This document shows, one piece after another, positions 6,248 through 14,700 of a stretch of DNA of 15,710 bases. Where the stretch lies: NCBI GenBank assembly GCA_021463315.1, contig JAJTXO010000031.1, positions 1-15,710 on the forward strand, written 5' to 3'. The position numbers were made by a program, and so were the translations under genes. Below the pieces are notes generated by a model. The model saw nothing but the letters and a program-made list of their open reading frames with translations, made no database searches and had not been told where the DNA came from. The stretch's first letter is position 1, and every line of letters begins with the position of its first letter. The stretch comes from Caldilineales bacterium (lineage in GTDB: Bacteria; Chloroflexota; Anaerolineae; JAAEKA01).

Positions 6248-7105
6248 CTACTCTGGCTGCGCCAGAATGAGATCGACCAGTTGTTTCAGGTCTGCGGGCG
6301 GGTCGGGGCAGTAGAACAGGTAGGCACTCAGCACGTCATCCCAGGCCTGACGCCCTGACAGACCCAACGGGAAACGTTCAGAGAGCAAGCGCAGCACGTA
6401 TTTGCCCGAGACCACCTGCTCAAGCTCTGCCAGCAGCATGTCATCCAGTACAGCGACGCGATTCTGGTACATCTGACCCAGATCGACCCCCAAGGCTGCT
6501 GGGGGCAGTAAGCCACGCAGATAAGTTGACACGTCTCCCAGGTTGGCCAGGGCCGTAGGATGTTCTTTGTATTCCTGATCTGAGCGACGCAAGGCCTGAA
6601 ACGCGGCCGAGTTCAGCCGCCTGGCCTGCCGCAGCGTCCAGTTAAACGCCGCAAGCGGCGCACACTCTTTGTAAAGCCCCAGAAAGGTCGCCTGCACTTC
6701 TGTGACAGACGCCCAACCTGGCCTGGGCGCTCTCAGGGTGTGAGGCTGGACATAGCGAAACCAACAGGCCGGGTCAAGCAGGTAGTTCTCCAAGGTCGCC
6801 TTGCGGGTGCGCAGTATGCCGTCCGACGGAACTGCGCCGTAGGCGACGTAATTTTCGAAGTCACGGTCGATGATGCCGAAGACGCGTCTATCGCCCAAGG
6901 TGCTGCGTAGGGCGGCTACGGCCGCGACAACCTTCTTCCAGCCATCCTGGGGAAAGAAGGTCACCTCGCGTGCCCGATTGGCGAACCAGCGGTTGTAAAA
7001 CCAGGCGTCCTCCAGCTCTGTCTCTCCCTCCACAATTACACAGACGCCGCTGCCTGAGGTGCGCCACTGTACCTCGATGTCGCTGGGCATGGGATAGGTT
7101 GTCAT
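6248..7105 (-). CDS. DUF4435 TOPRIM-like effector (AriB-like, PARIS-type)
   Basis: The 285-aa protein has TOPRIM-type motifs of the DUF4435 family: VCVIVEGETE (residues 21-30, key Glu26), GIIDRDF (77-83, D80 and D82) and TLENYLLDP (104-112). DUF4435 proteins coupled to an AAA ATPase form the PARIS phage-defence system. There AriA (the ATPase) holds and releases AriB (DUF4435), which acts as a toxin that cleaves a tRNA when anti-restriction proteins are sensed. ATG 7105 overlaps the ATPase stop by 4 nt (ATGA), with GAGG about 7 nt upstream, so the pair is translationally coupled. Assignment to PARIS rather than a related AAA/DUF4435 system is inference, because the ATPase here is short. Confidence 0.8.
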   Translation of the reverse strand: MTTYPMPSDIEVQWRTSGSGVCVIVEGETELEDAWFYNRWFANRAREVTFFPQDGWKKVVAAVAALRSTLGDRRVFGIIDRDFENYVAYGAVPSDGILRTRKATLENYLLDPACWFRYVQPHTLRAPRPGWASVTEVQATFLGLYKECAPLAAFNWTLRQARRLNSAAFQALRRSDQEYKEHPTALANLGDVSTYLRGLLPPAALGVDLGQMYQNRVAVLDDMLLAELEQVVSGKYVLRLLSERFPLGLSGRQAWDDVLSAYLFYCPDPPADLKQLVDLILAQPE

Positions 7106-8232
7106 GACTCATCCTCTGCCTGCGCGTCCACGATCGGTAAGTCAATGCGATCTTCCGGAAAGTCCAGGTTGATGAAAGCTCCGCCACGTACACTGTGGAT
7201 GACCTCCAACGAGTGCGTGGCCACGATGATCTGGGCATCCCATTCTCGGGCAACGGTGTGCAGGTTGCCCATGACCTGGCGTTGCAGCGTAGGATGCAGG
7301 CTGTTCTCAACCTCGTCGATGGCTATCACTGCGCCTGGCCGCCGGCGACGAGCCAGCTCGCCAAACAGCAGCAGCGTTTGCTGCTCGCCAGAGGGAAGCT
7401 GATCGAGCTGGATCAAGCTGCCTGAGTCGCCGTTTACGCTCCAGCCTGCCGACGCCAGGGCGCGTCCTTCCCGTACCAGGATGGTGCGTCCTTTGCCCAA
7501 TATGGATTGGACTGAGGCGACGAACGGTGTCAGGTGTTTATGGTCTGCCGAACCCCGCTCAAGATCCAGATAGTTCTGCCAGACCCACAGTTGCTCCAGG
7601 CTGCCCTGCCAATGGTCGCTGGATGAAAAATGCAGTCGCCAGGCGCGCTCCTCCGGCGGCGGTTCGATGGGGCCGCCGCGCGTGGCGCCTAGCTGCCGAT
7701 TGTGGGGGAAATAGATCAGGCCGCCCCGCAGGTCCGCCTTGCCTTGGTGCATGAGCGACACGGATTTACGCAGCTTCTCGACCAGGGTATTCTTGCGCAC
7801 GAACTGTTTGTCCTGAACACCGCGCTGAACAAGTTTACAGAACAGATTAGGCCATTCACGCTCTGGTAATCTGGGCGCCAGATCGCGCCTCCCGACGACG
7901 ATGTGCAGAACAGAAGGTGGATCAATATCAAGAGAATCGAGCATTCCTGGCTGTTCGTTACCGGCAATCAACTCCCTGGCAGACAACTCGATCTGCATAC
8001 AGATGAGGCTGGTTTCGAACGCCTCCATAATCAGATTGCTGGGATTATCCGGTTCCAGCGCGAAGGCAAGCAGCGCTTCGATGGTGTCGAGAATCGTCGT
8101 CTTGCCGCTGCCGTTGGAGCCAGCCAGAACCGTAACTGGCCGCACCATACCGGTCAATGGATCGGTAAACGCAATGCGGCGCTCGCCGCGAAAGGAACGA
8201 AAGTCCTTAAATAGTATCTCTCGAATGCGCAT
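7102..8232 (-). CDS. AAA (ABC-type/SMC-like) ATPase, AriA-like
   Basis: The 376-aa ATPase is of the AAA_15/AAA_21 type. Walker A is GSNGSGKTT (residues 38-46), the ABC signature LPSGEQQ is at 279-285, Walker B VIAIDEVE at 302-309 with the following NSLHP, and the H-loop ATHS at 338-341. The N-terminal RIREILFKDFRSF is the usual beginning of RecF/OLD-like ATPases. The start at 8232 has AGGAG 7 nt upstream. It is followed with a 4-nt overlap by the DUF4435 gene. In PARIS-like systems this ATPase senses the phage trigger and keeps the TOPRIM effector inactive. At 376 aa it is somewhat shorter than the AriA proteins I recall. No separate nuclease domain is visible. Confidence 0.88.
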   Translation of the reverse strand: MRIREILFKDFRSFRGERRIAFTDPLTGMVRPVTVLAGSNGSGKTTILDTIEALLAFALEPDNPSNLIMEAFETSLICMQIELSARELIAGNEQPGMLDSLDIDPPSVLHIVVGRRDLAPRLPEREWPNLFCKLVQRGVQDKQFVRKNTLVEKLRKSVSLMHQGKADLRGGLIYFPHNRQLGATRGGPIEPPPEERAWRLHFSSSDHWQGSLEQLWVWQNYLDLERGSADHKHLTPFVASVQSILGKGRTILVREGRALASAGWSVNGDSGSLIQLDQLPSGEQQTLLLFGELARRRRPGAVIAIDEVENSLHPTLQRQVMGNLHTVAREWDAQIIVATHSLEVIHSVRGGAFINLDFPEDRIDLPIVDAQAEDES

Positions 8233-8335
8233 TGCCCAGCTCCTATGCCTTCAGTTGCGCCGGCTGGTGTTGCGAGTGGTGGCGGTGCGTCGGGGCCATG
8301 AGCCAGCCACTGCGCGTCAAGCATGTAGGGCTGCA

Positions 8336-8512
8336 TCAGCCCGAAGCAGGGCGCCATCCCGCTTGTACCCAGAACCGTCGCGTCTCAACTGCGAACGCGT
8401 TGTTGACCTGCAATGCCTGCGCAGTAGCCCTGCCACAGGCCGTTTGGCCGATGATGACACAACCGTCATGGCTCCAGGCAAAATGATCTTGCCGAATGTA
8501 TCCCGGCGTCAT
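8336..8512 (-). CDS. 58-aa hypothetical protein
   Basis: ATG 8512 overlaps the upstream small ORF stop by 4 nt (ATGA), and the frame ends at TGA 8336-8338. The protein has a plausible folded character: MTPGYIRQDHFAWSHDGCVI at the start, GRATAQALQVNNAF in the middle and RRFWVQAGWRPASG at the end. The hydrophobic and Trp-rich pattern, and the GRAT-LQ-NN plus AGW-P block, resemble small uncharacterised Chloroflexota proteins (from memory). It lies about 100 bp upstream of the AAA ATPase on the same strand and may be part of that operon. No function is known. Confidence 0.5.
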   Translation of the reverse strand: MTPGYIRQDHFAWSHDGCVIIGQTACGRATAQALQVNNAFAVETRRFWVQAGWRPASG

Positions 8513-8634
8513 GGTTCAATTGGGGGCCTCAGGCCGCGCTTGACCGCTTCGGCCAGCGCCTCGGCCTTGCGCAACTGGCCCAGTTGATAGATGCGCGTCA
8601 GCGTCCATGTTGACACTCCATAGAACGGCTGCAC
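8509..8634 (-). CDS. Possible 41-aa leader ORF
   Basis: The frame ends at TGA 8509-8511, overlapping the next ORF by 4 nt, and contains TLTRIYQLGQLRKAEALAEA followed by VKRGLRPPIEP, an amphipathic helix-like segment. The start is unclear. GTG 8634 would be nearly leaderless for the predicted transcript start near 8641. GTG 8616 is an alternative, and ATG 8667 lies upstream of that transcript start. The best ribosome binding site (GGAG) precedes ATG 8608, which is in a different frame, so a one-base frameshift in a 32-aa gene is also possible. No family was recognised. Confidence 0.35.
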   Translation of the reverse strand: MQPFYGVSTWTLTRIYQLGQLRKAEALAEAVKRGLRPPIEP

Positions 8635-8647
8635 TATCCGTGGATCG

Positions 8648-8676
8648 ATTGTAACATGACAAGACATGATGAACAA
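8648..8676 (-). promoter_or_regulatory. Minus-strand promoter of divergent pair (defence side)
   Basis: Read on the minus strand, TTGTTC (8676-8671) is followed after 17 bp by TACAAT (8653-8648), preceded by an extended TGT element. It would start transcription near 8641 toward the small ORFs, the AAA ATPase and DUF4435. Its -35 box is one arm of the inverted repeat at 8671-8704. Confidence 0.55.
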
Positions 8677-8704
8677 ACAGGCTTGACGGCCCGCCTGCTT
8701 GTTC
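8671..8704. promoter_or_regulatory. Inverted repeat joining both divergent -35 boxes
   Basis: GAACAAACAGGC (8671-8682) and GCCTGCTTGTTC (8693-8704) are inverted with 11 of 12 bases matching around a 10-bp centre. The outer six bases of each arm are the -35 boxes of the two divergent promoters. The shape suits a dimeric regulator controlling both sides, or a transcribed hairpin. The protein partner is not known. Confidence 0.5.
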
Positions 8705-8727
8705 CTCCACGGCGGTGATGCTACAAT
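8699..8727 (+). promoter_or_regulatory. Plus-strand promoter of the PfkB kinase gene
   Basis: TTGTTC (8699-8704), a 17-bp spacer and TACAAT (8722-8727), with extended TGC directly upstream of the -10 box. The predicted start is near 8734, giving a ~17-nt leader that contains GGAGG (8739-8743). Confidence 0.6.
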
Positions 8728-8750
8728 GGCGCTGAACTGGAGGTCTTGCC

Positions 8751-9683
8751 ATGAATGTGCTCTCTGCTGGCTTTGTCTGCGGCGATCTGGTGCTGGCGCC
8801 GGTGGACGACCTGCCGCCGATCGGCGGCAACCGCTTTGTCGAGCAGGCCGCGTTGACCATCGGCGGCTGTGCGGCCAACGCGGCGGTCGGCTTTGCCCGG
8901 CTGATCGGCCCCAGCCGCGGCCGCGCGGCGCTGGCCGGCCGGATCGGGGCTGACCCGCTGGGCCACCTGCTGCAGGCCGCGCTGGCCGCAGCCGGGGTGG
9001 ACATCGGGCCGCTGCTGGAGACCCCGCACGCGGCCACCGCCATCAACACCGTGCTGATCGCCTCTAACAGCGAGCGCAGCTTCTACGTCTACCCCGGCGC
9101 GTGCGCTCACCTGGGCCCCGACGACCTGCCCGACAGTCTGCTGCGCCAGTTCGACCATCTGCACCTGGGCGCGATCGGTGCGCTGCCTGGCCTGGCCGGC
9201 GAGGCCGCGGCCGAGGTGGCTCGCCGCGCCCACAGCCTGGGACTGAGCACCAGCCTGGACATCACCCTCAACCCGCCGCGCGACACCGCGGCCGACGTGA
9301 CGCCGCTGCTGCCCCATATCGATCTGTTCTTGCCAAACGTGAACGAGGCGCGGGCCGTGCTGGGCGAGGGAGATGTCGCGACGCTGCTGGGCCGTGGGCT
9401 AGGCCGCGGCGTGCGGCTGATGGGCCTCAAGCTGGGCGAGGCCGGCTGCTGGCTGGCTGCCGGCGATCAACGGGTGCATGCGCCGGCCCTCCCTGTGGCC
9501 GCGGTGGATACGGTGGGCGCGGGCGATGCCTGGTCGGTGGCCGTGGTCTACGGCTGGCGGCAGGGCTGGCCGCTGGCCGAGATCGGTCGCTTTGCCAACG
9601 CGGCCGGCGCGCTGGCCACTTTGCAGTCCGGCGCCACCGAGGGCATGGCCAGCGTGGACGCCATCCACAGCTTCGCCGGCTAA
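8751..9683 (+). CDS. PfkB/ribokinase-family sugar kinase
   Basis: The 310-aa length is normal for the family. PfkB signature 1 appears as IGGCAANAAVGFARL (from residue 37). Signature 2 appears as DTVGAGDAW (253-261) with the anion hole GAG and catalytic base D259. The N-terminal VLSAGFVCGDLVL strand and G-GGN segment (25-27) fit the substrate-binding start of the fold. The enzyme phosphorylates a sugar or nucleoside with ATP in the cytoplasm; motifs do not show which. ATG 8751 follows GGAGG by 7 nt, and a promoter with extended -10 lies at 8699-8727. The M29 peptidase gene starts 64 nt downstream and may be partly co-transcribed. Codon use is strongly G+C rich, unlike the defence genes to its left. 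Confidence 0.93.
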   Translation: MNVLSAGFVCGDLVLAPVDDLPPIGGNRFVEQAALTIGGCAANAAVGFARLIGPSRGRAALAGRIGADPLGHLLQAALAAAGVDIGPLLETPHAATAINTVLIASNSERSFYVYPGACAHLGPDDLPDSLLRQFDHLHLGAIGALPGLAGEAAAEVARRAHSLGLSTSLDITLNPPRDTAADVTPLLPHIDLFLPNVNEARAVLGEGDVATLLGRGLGRGVRLMGLKLGEAGCWLAAGDQRVHAPALPVAAVDTVGAGDAWSVAVVYGWRQGWPLAEIGRFANAAGALATLQSGATEGMASVDAIHSFAG

Positions 9684-9712
9684 TTGCGTGCTGGCCCGGT
9701 TGCGGTTACAAT
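9684..9712 (+). promoter_or_regulatory. Possible promoter of the aminopeptidase gene
   Basis: TTGCGT (9684-9689), 17 bp, TACAAT (9707-9712), in the short gap after the kinase stop codon. The -35 box matches only three of six consensus bases, so it may add to read-through from upstream rather than act alone. Confidence 0.4.
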
Positions 9713-9747
9713 GCGTCAAATCCCACTATTCGCGAAAGGTATCCTCG

Positions 9748-11019
9748 ATGAACGACAATCTGCTGGCATTGCAGCGAGCCTATGCCGATCTGATCATCCA
9801 CTCCGGGATCAATATGCAGCCCGGTCAATGCATCCACGTGCGCGCCGAGCTGGGCCATCGTGACTTCGTGCGCATCCTGGCCGCGGTGGCCTACGATGCC
9901 GGCGCCAAGCATGTGGAGGTGCTGTGGCAGGATCCCTTGGTCAGCAAGATCCGCTTCCAGCATGTGCAGCCGGAGTTTCTGGGCTTCGTGCCGGAGTTCG
10001 AGGTGGCGCGCGCCAATGAGTTTCTCGCCGACGGCTGGGCGCGCATCGCCTTGATCGGCGACGAGTATCCCGACGCGCTGGAAGAGGTGGAGCCGGCCGC
10101 ACTGCGCACCTATCAGCGCAGCATCTATCAGAAGCTGGGTTTCTTTTCGCAGCGGGTGATGAACAACGAGGTGTCCTGGTGCGTGGCGGGCGTGCCGGTG
10201 GCGCCGTGGGCGCAGAAGATCTACCCTGAGCTGGACGCAGCCACCGCGTTGGAGCGGCTGTGGGAGATGGTGCTGCGTGTCTGTCGGGCCGACCAGCCTG
10301 ATCCCAACGCGGCCTGGCAGGAGCATGACGCCAACCTCAAAAAGGTGGTGGCCTTCCTACATCGCCACGACGTGCGCGCCGTGCGCTTCCTGGATGCAGC
10401 GCTGGGAGCCGATGGCCAGCCAGCCACCGATCTCACCATCGGCATGACCGATCGCCCCAACTGGATCAGCGGCGCCTCGAACAACGCGGCTGGCGTCTCC
10501 TTTTTCGCCAACATCCCCACCGAGGAGGCCTTTTCGACGCCGCATCGCGGGCGCACCGAGGGTTGGGTGCGCACCAGCAAGCCGGGCTACCCCTTGCAGC
10601 GCGAGCTGCTCAACGCCTGGTTCCGCTTCGAGGCCGGCGAGGTGGTGGAATGGCGGGCTGAAAAGGGCCAGGAGGTGCTGGACGAGCTGTTCCAGATTCC
10701 CGGCGCGCGGCAGTTGGGCGAGGTCGCATTGGTGGACGTGCGCTCCCCCATCAACCGAAGCGGCCTGATCTTCCACAACACCCTCTTCGACGAGAACGCG
10801 GTCTGCCACGTGGCCTTTGGCCGGGCCTATCCTGAGGGCATCCAGGGCGGCAGCAAGCTGAGCCAGGAAGAGCTGGCCGAGCTGGGGCTGAACAGCTCGG
10901 AGACTCACATCGACCTGATGATCGGCACGGACACCATGCAGGTGATCGGCATCCGCGCCGACGGCAGCGAGGTGGCGATCATGGAGAATGGGATGTTCGT
11001 GGAGGCGGTGCTGGCATAG
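9748..11019 (+). CDS. M29 family aminopeptidase (AmpS/AmpT type)
   Basis: The 423-aa metalloaminopeptidase removes N-terminal residues from peptides in the cytoplasm using two metal ions. The length and sequence fit peptidase family M29. Likely metal ligands are E259/E260 in NIPTEEAFSTP, E325 in LGEVALVD, H354 in CHVAFG, and H387 and D389 in ETHIDLMIGT, matching the E-E-H-H-D set known for Thermus AmpT. The N-terminal GINMQPGQCIHVRAE region is typical of the family. ATG 9748 is chosen because AAAGG (9735-9739) is 8 nt upstream and the upstream extension of the frame lies in the kinase gene. The stop is 9 bp from the stop of the convergent PIN gene, with no clear terminator between them. Confidence 0.93.
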   Translation: MNDNLLALQRAYADLIIHSGINMQPGQCIHVRAELGHRDFVRILAAVAYDAGAKHVEVLWQDPLVSKIRFQHVQPEFLGFVPEFEVARANEFLADGWARIALIGDEYPDALEEVEPAALRTYQRSIYQKLGFFSQRVMNNEVSWCVAGVPVAPWAQKIYPELDAATALERLWEMVLRVCRADQPDPNAAWQEHDANLKKVVAFLHRHDVRAVRFLDAALGADGQPATDLTIGMTDRPNWISGASNNAAGVSFFANIPTEEAFSTPHRGRTEGWVRTSKPGYPLQRELLNAWFRFEAGEVVEWRAEKGQEVLDELFQIPGARQLGEVALVDVRSPINRSGLIFHNTLFDENAVCHVAFGRAYPEGIQGGSKLSQEELAELGLNSSETHIDLMIGTDTMQVIGIRADGSEVAIMENGMFVEAVLA

Positions 11020-11028
11020 TTGCCCGCA

Positions 11029-11436
11029 TCACCAGGCTATCTCCATCAATCCGGAATCTTGGTGGCGCGAGTCTTTGGATAGCAGAGGCAGGTTCGTGGC
11101 CACTGCAGTGGCAGCGATGATGCGATCAGCTAATTCTGGCACTGCAGACCATGATACCTTTGCTAACATCGAGCGAACAACGTCTTGATCGAGAGGTGCT
11201 ATCGCGTAGCTCCCGCCAGGAGTATCAAGCAATGTCAAGACCTGTTCAAGCCGTGGCTGTGGGAGAACACCTTTCTCAACCAGGTACACCATCTCGACCA
11301 GCACGATCCCAGGGATAAGCACCTGGATAAGTCCGGCGTCAGCGTCATTGAACACTTTGCCTGCAACCTTGGAGAGTCGATGGTCAGATACGAGGTGCCA
11401 GATCAAAGGATGGGTATCAGTGACAAATTGGTTCAC
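11029..11436 (-). CDS. vapC: PIN-domain ribonuclease toxin (VapC-like)
   Basis: The 135-aa PIN domain begins with FVTDTHPLIWHL, and the four acidic residues expected at the metal site are present: D7, E48 (IVLVEMV), D104 (ELADRIIAAT) and D122 (LLSKDSR). VapC toxins are Mg-dependent RNases that cleave tRNA or rRNA and are held inactive by VapB. The start is GTG 11436, which overlaps the antitoxin stop by 4 nt (GTGA), with GAGGG 6 nt upstream. The pair lies on the minus strand between two plus-strand metabolic genes and is visibly less G+C rich than both, which suggests acquisition. Confidence 0.88.
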   Translation of the reverse strand: MNQFVTDTHPLIWHLVSDHRLSKVAGKVFNDADAGLIQVLIPGIVLVEMVYLVEKGVLPQPRLEQVLTLLDTPGGSYAIAPLDQDVVRSMLAKVSWSAVPELADRIIAATAVATNLPLLSKDSRHQDSGLMEIAW

Positions 11437-11675
11437 TCGATTCCCTCGAAAAAGCTGGCCGTTATCTCTTGCCGAACAGCCATGATGTCTTCGTCATCGA
11501 TGAGTTCTCCAGCCCACAGCCCACCCAAGACCACCGGCACAAACGGAGTAGATGTTCCGCCATTGGTACGATGACGATAGCTGAACGCCTGAAGCCAGTT
11601 TTGTACTTCGGTCAGTCGGGAAGCTGGTAAACTATCGATCAAGCTGTGAAGTTGTTGACGCTCGGCTACGGTCAT
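11433..11675 (-). CDS. Antitoxin of PIN-type toxin (VapB-like)
   Basis: The 80-aa protein starts MTVAERQQLHSLIDSLPASR and ends in an acidic, flexible part (LIDDEDIMAVRQEITASFFE). An N-terminal helical part with an acidic tail that can wrap the toxin is the usual antitoxin plan. No AbrB or RHH motif is evident, so the subclass is uncertain. ATG 11675 has GGAGA 7 nt upstream, and the next gene overlaps by 4 nt. A promoter with extended -10 lies at 11710-11738. Antitoxins of this sort often repress their own promoter with the toxin. Confidence 0.75.
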   Translation of the reverse strand: MTVAERQQLHSLIDSLPASRLTEVQNWLQAFSYRHRTNGGTSTPFVPVVLGGLWAGELIDDEDIMAVRQEITASFFEGIE

Positions 11676-11709
11676 TGACGGTTCTCCGGTCCTGAAGTTT
11701 AGGAACGTT

Positions 11710-11738
11710 ATTGTACCATCTTCTCTCCAACCCCGCAA
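11710..11738 (-). promoter_or_regulatory. Promoter of the toxin-antitoxin pair
   Basis: On the minus strand TTGCGG (11738-11733), 17 bp, TACAAT (11715-11710), with TGG as an extended -10 element. The predicted start is near 11703, about 28 nt before the antitoxin ATG. It faces away from the oxidoreductase gene starting at 11755, so regulator binding here could affect both. Confidence 0.55.
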
Positions 11739-11754
11739 GGAAGCGAGAATCTCC

Positions 11755-14700
11755 ATGTATGTACATCTCACCATCAACGGCGATGAACGCGACTTCGACG
11801 TTGCATCCAACGAACTGCTGCTGACCACCTTGCGCCGCGCGGGGCTGTACAGCGTCAAGCATGGCTGCGAGACGGGCGAGTGCGGCGCGTGCGCGGTGCT
11901 GCTGGACGGCCAGTTGGTCAATACCTGCACGCGGCTGGCCGCGCAGGCGCAGGGCGCGCGCGTCGAGACAGTCGAGGGTCTGGCGCCGGGCTATGTGTCG
12001 GGTCTCGATACGCTGGGTCTCGATACGCTGGGTCTCGATACGCTGGGTCTCGATACGCCGCAGACGGCTACTCGACCGACGGCTACTCGACCGACGGCGA
12101 CGCGACCGGCGCTGCATCCCTTGCAGCAGGCCTTCATTGACACCGGCGCGATCCAGTGCGGCTATTGCACCCCCGCCCAGATCATGGCCGCCAAGGCGCT
12201 GTTGGACCGCCAGCCTGACCCCAGCGAGGCCGAGGTGCGGGAGGCGATTGCCGGCGTGCTCTGTCGCTGCACGGGCTACGTCAAGCCGGTGGAGGCGATC
12301 CTGCGCGCGGCGGCCATGCTGCGCGGCGAAAGCGTGCCGCCGGTGGCCAATCCGCCCATGGTCAACACCTTCGATCGCTTCTTCGAGCCGGACGCCATGC
12401 CGCAGGAGGACAGTCCGGAGCCGATGGGCGGCGGCGCTGCCGACACGGCCACCGACCTGCGCACCCGCACCCAGACGCCGGTGATGGTGGTCGCGCCGCC
12501 GCAGACCAAGGTGGTCAACAAGCCGGAGGTCAAGGTCGACGCGGTCAAGCTGGCCAAGGGCCGCGCCGTGTTCACCGACGACATGGAGCTGCCAGGTATG
12601 CTCTACGGCGCGCTGCTGACCAGCCCGCACGCCCACGCCCGCATCCGCGACATCGACGTCAGCGCGGCCGAGCGCCTGCCCGGCGTGCATGCTGTGCTGA
12701 CCTACAAGAACACGCCGCGGGTGCTGCACGCCTCTGGCGGGCAGAGCTATCCTCAGCCGCCCCCCTTCGATCAGGTCAGCCTGGACAACAAAGTGCGCCA
12801 CTACGGCGACCGCGTGGCGGTGGTCGCGGCTGAAACGCCGGAGATTGCCCAGCAGGCGCTGCGGCTGATCCAGGTGGACTACGAACTGTTGCCGGTGGTC
12901 CTTGACCCGGAAGAGGCGATGCAGCCTGGCGCGCCCATGATCCACGACGAGCCCGATGCAGTCCAGATCCACGACGCGGGCCGCAACATCGTCCATCACC
13001 TGCACGCGGCCTATGGCGATGTGGAGGCTGGCTTTGCCGCGGCCGATCACATCTTCGAGGGGCGCTACTACACGCATCAGGTGCAGCAGGCCAGCATCGA
13101 GCCGCACGTCTGCATCACCTGGTGGGACGAGGACGACCGGCTGGTGGTGCGCACCTCGACGCAGGTGCCCTTCCACGTGCGCCGCATCATCGCGCCGCTG
13201 GTGGGGCTGCCCCTGCGCCGCATCCGCGTGGTCAAGCCGCGGATCGGCGGCGGCTTTGGCGGCAAGCAGGAGATGCTGCTGGAGGACCTGTGCAGCCATC
13301 TGACCATCGCCACCGGCCGGCCGGTGCGCATGGAGTACAGCCGCGAGCAGGAGTTCACCAGCGCGCGCAGCCGCCATCCGGAGATCCTGCGCTACAAGAC
13401 CGGCGTGCGCCGGGATGGCACGCTGACCGCCATGGAGCTGCGCATGGTGGCCGACTGCGGCGCCTACGGCACCCACGGCCTGACCGTGCCCACCGTGTCC
13501 GGCTTTCGCGGGCTGACCACCTACAAGGCCGACGCGCTGAAGTGGGACTGCCTGGTGGCCTACACCAACAAACCGACGCCGGGCGCCTATCGCGGCTATG
13601 GCGCGCCGCAGGCTCTCTTCGCGCTGGAGCAGCACATGGAGGAGATCGCGCTGGCGCTGGGCTGGGATCCCATCAAGTTCAAGCGGCTCAACTGGGTCAA
13701 GGAAGGGGACGAGCTGGTGCTGGCGCGGGCCATGGGCGAGGGCCGCGAGGGCTTCGAGCAGTGGGTGCATAGCAACGGCCTGGACGAGTGCGTGGCCGAG
13801 GGCGCCAAGGCCATCGGCTGGCAGCGCAGGGACGATCCGGCCTGGCGCGCGGTGCCGGGCAAGCCGCACCTGCGCCGCGGGCTGGGCTTTGCCGTCTGTA
13901 TGCACGGCACGGGCATTGCCGGGCTGGACATGGGCGCGGCCAGCATCAAGCTCAACGACGACGGCTCGGTCAACCTGCTGATGGGCGCCACCGACCTGGG
14001 CACCGGCTCCGACACCGTGCTGGCCCAGATCGCGGCCGAGACGCTGGGGCTGCCGCTGGAGGATGTGATCGTCTACTCCTCGGACACCGACTTCACCCCC
14101 TTCGACACCGGCGCCTATGCCAGCAGCACCACCTACATCTCCGGCGGCGCGGTGCTCAAGGCGGCCGAGGAGGTGGCGCAGCAGATCCGCAGCCATGCAG
14201 CTAAGCATTTCTTCGGCGGCGTCGATGCCGGGCGGCTGTGGCTGGAGGAGAAACAGGTCTGCGGACCGGCTGGCCAGCGGGTGTCGCTGGAGACCGTGGC
14301 CCTGCACGCCACGCATCAGGCCGACCAGCATCAGATCATGGCCACCGCCAGCCATATGAGCTATCTCAGCCCGCCCCCCTTCGCCGGCCAGTTTGCCGAG
14401 GTGGAGGTGGACACCGAGACCGGCCAGGTGGAGGTCAAGAAGCTGGTGATGGCCGTGGACTGCGGCATCGCCATCAATCCCATCACCGCGGCCGGCCAGG
14501 TGGAGGGGGGCATGCTGCAGGCGCTGGGCTTCGCGCACAGCGAGGAGATGGTCTACGCAGTGTCGGAGCAAGGCGGAGTGGACGACGAGGCGGGCCGGCT
14601 GCTGACCACCGACTTCAGCTCCTATCGCATCTACCGCGCCGACGAAACGCCAGAGCTGGGGGTGATCCTGGTGCAGACCTACGAGCCCAGCGGCCCCTAT

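Noticed and set aside
8013..8030. TTCGA-containing segment resembling a tRNA T-arm
   Set aside because: No acceptor or anticodon stem can be built around it and it lies in the AAA ATPase gene.
8516..9049. Minus-strand ORF of 177 codons
   Set aside because: It overlaps the well-supported PfkB kinase in antisense and shows no domain. Only its last part coincides with a region where a different frame looks coding.
9478..9747. N-terminal extension of the aminopeptidase frame into the kinase gene
   Set aside because: The upstream part is a shadow of the kinase in another frame. The M29 homology begins at ATG 9748, which has its own ribosome binding site.
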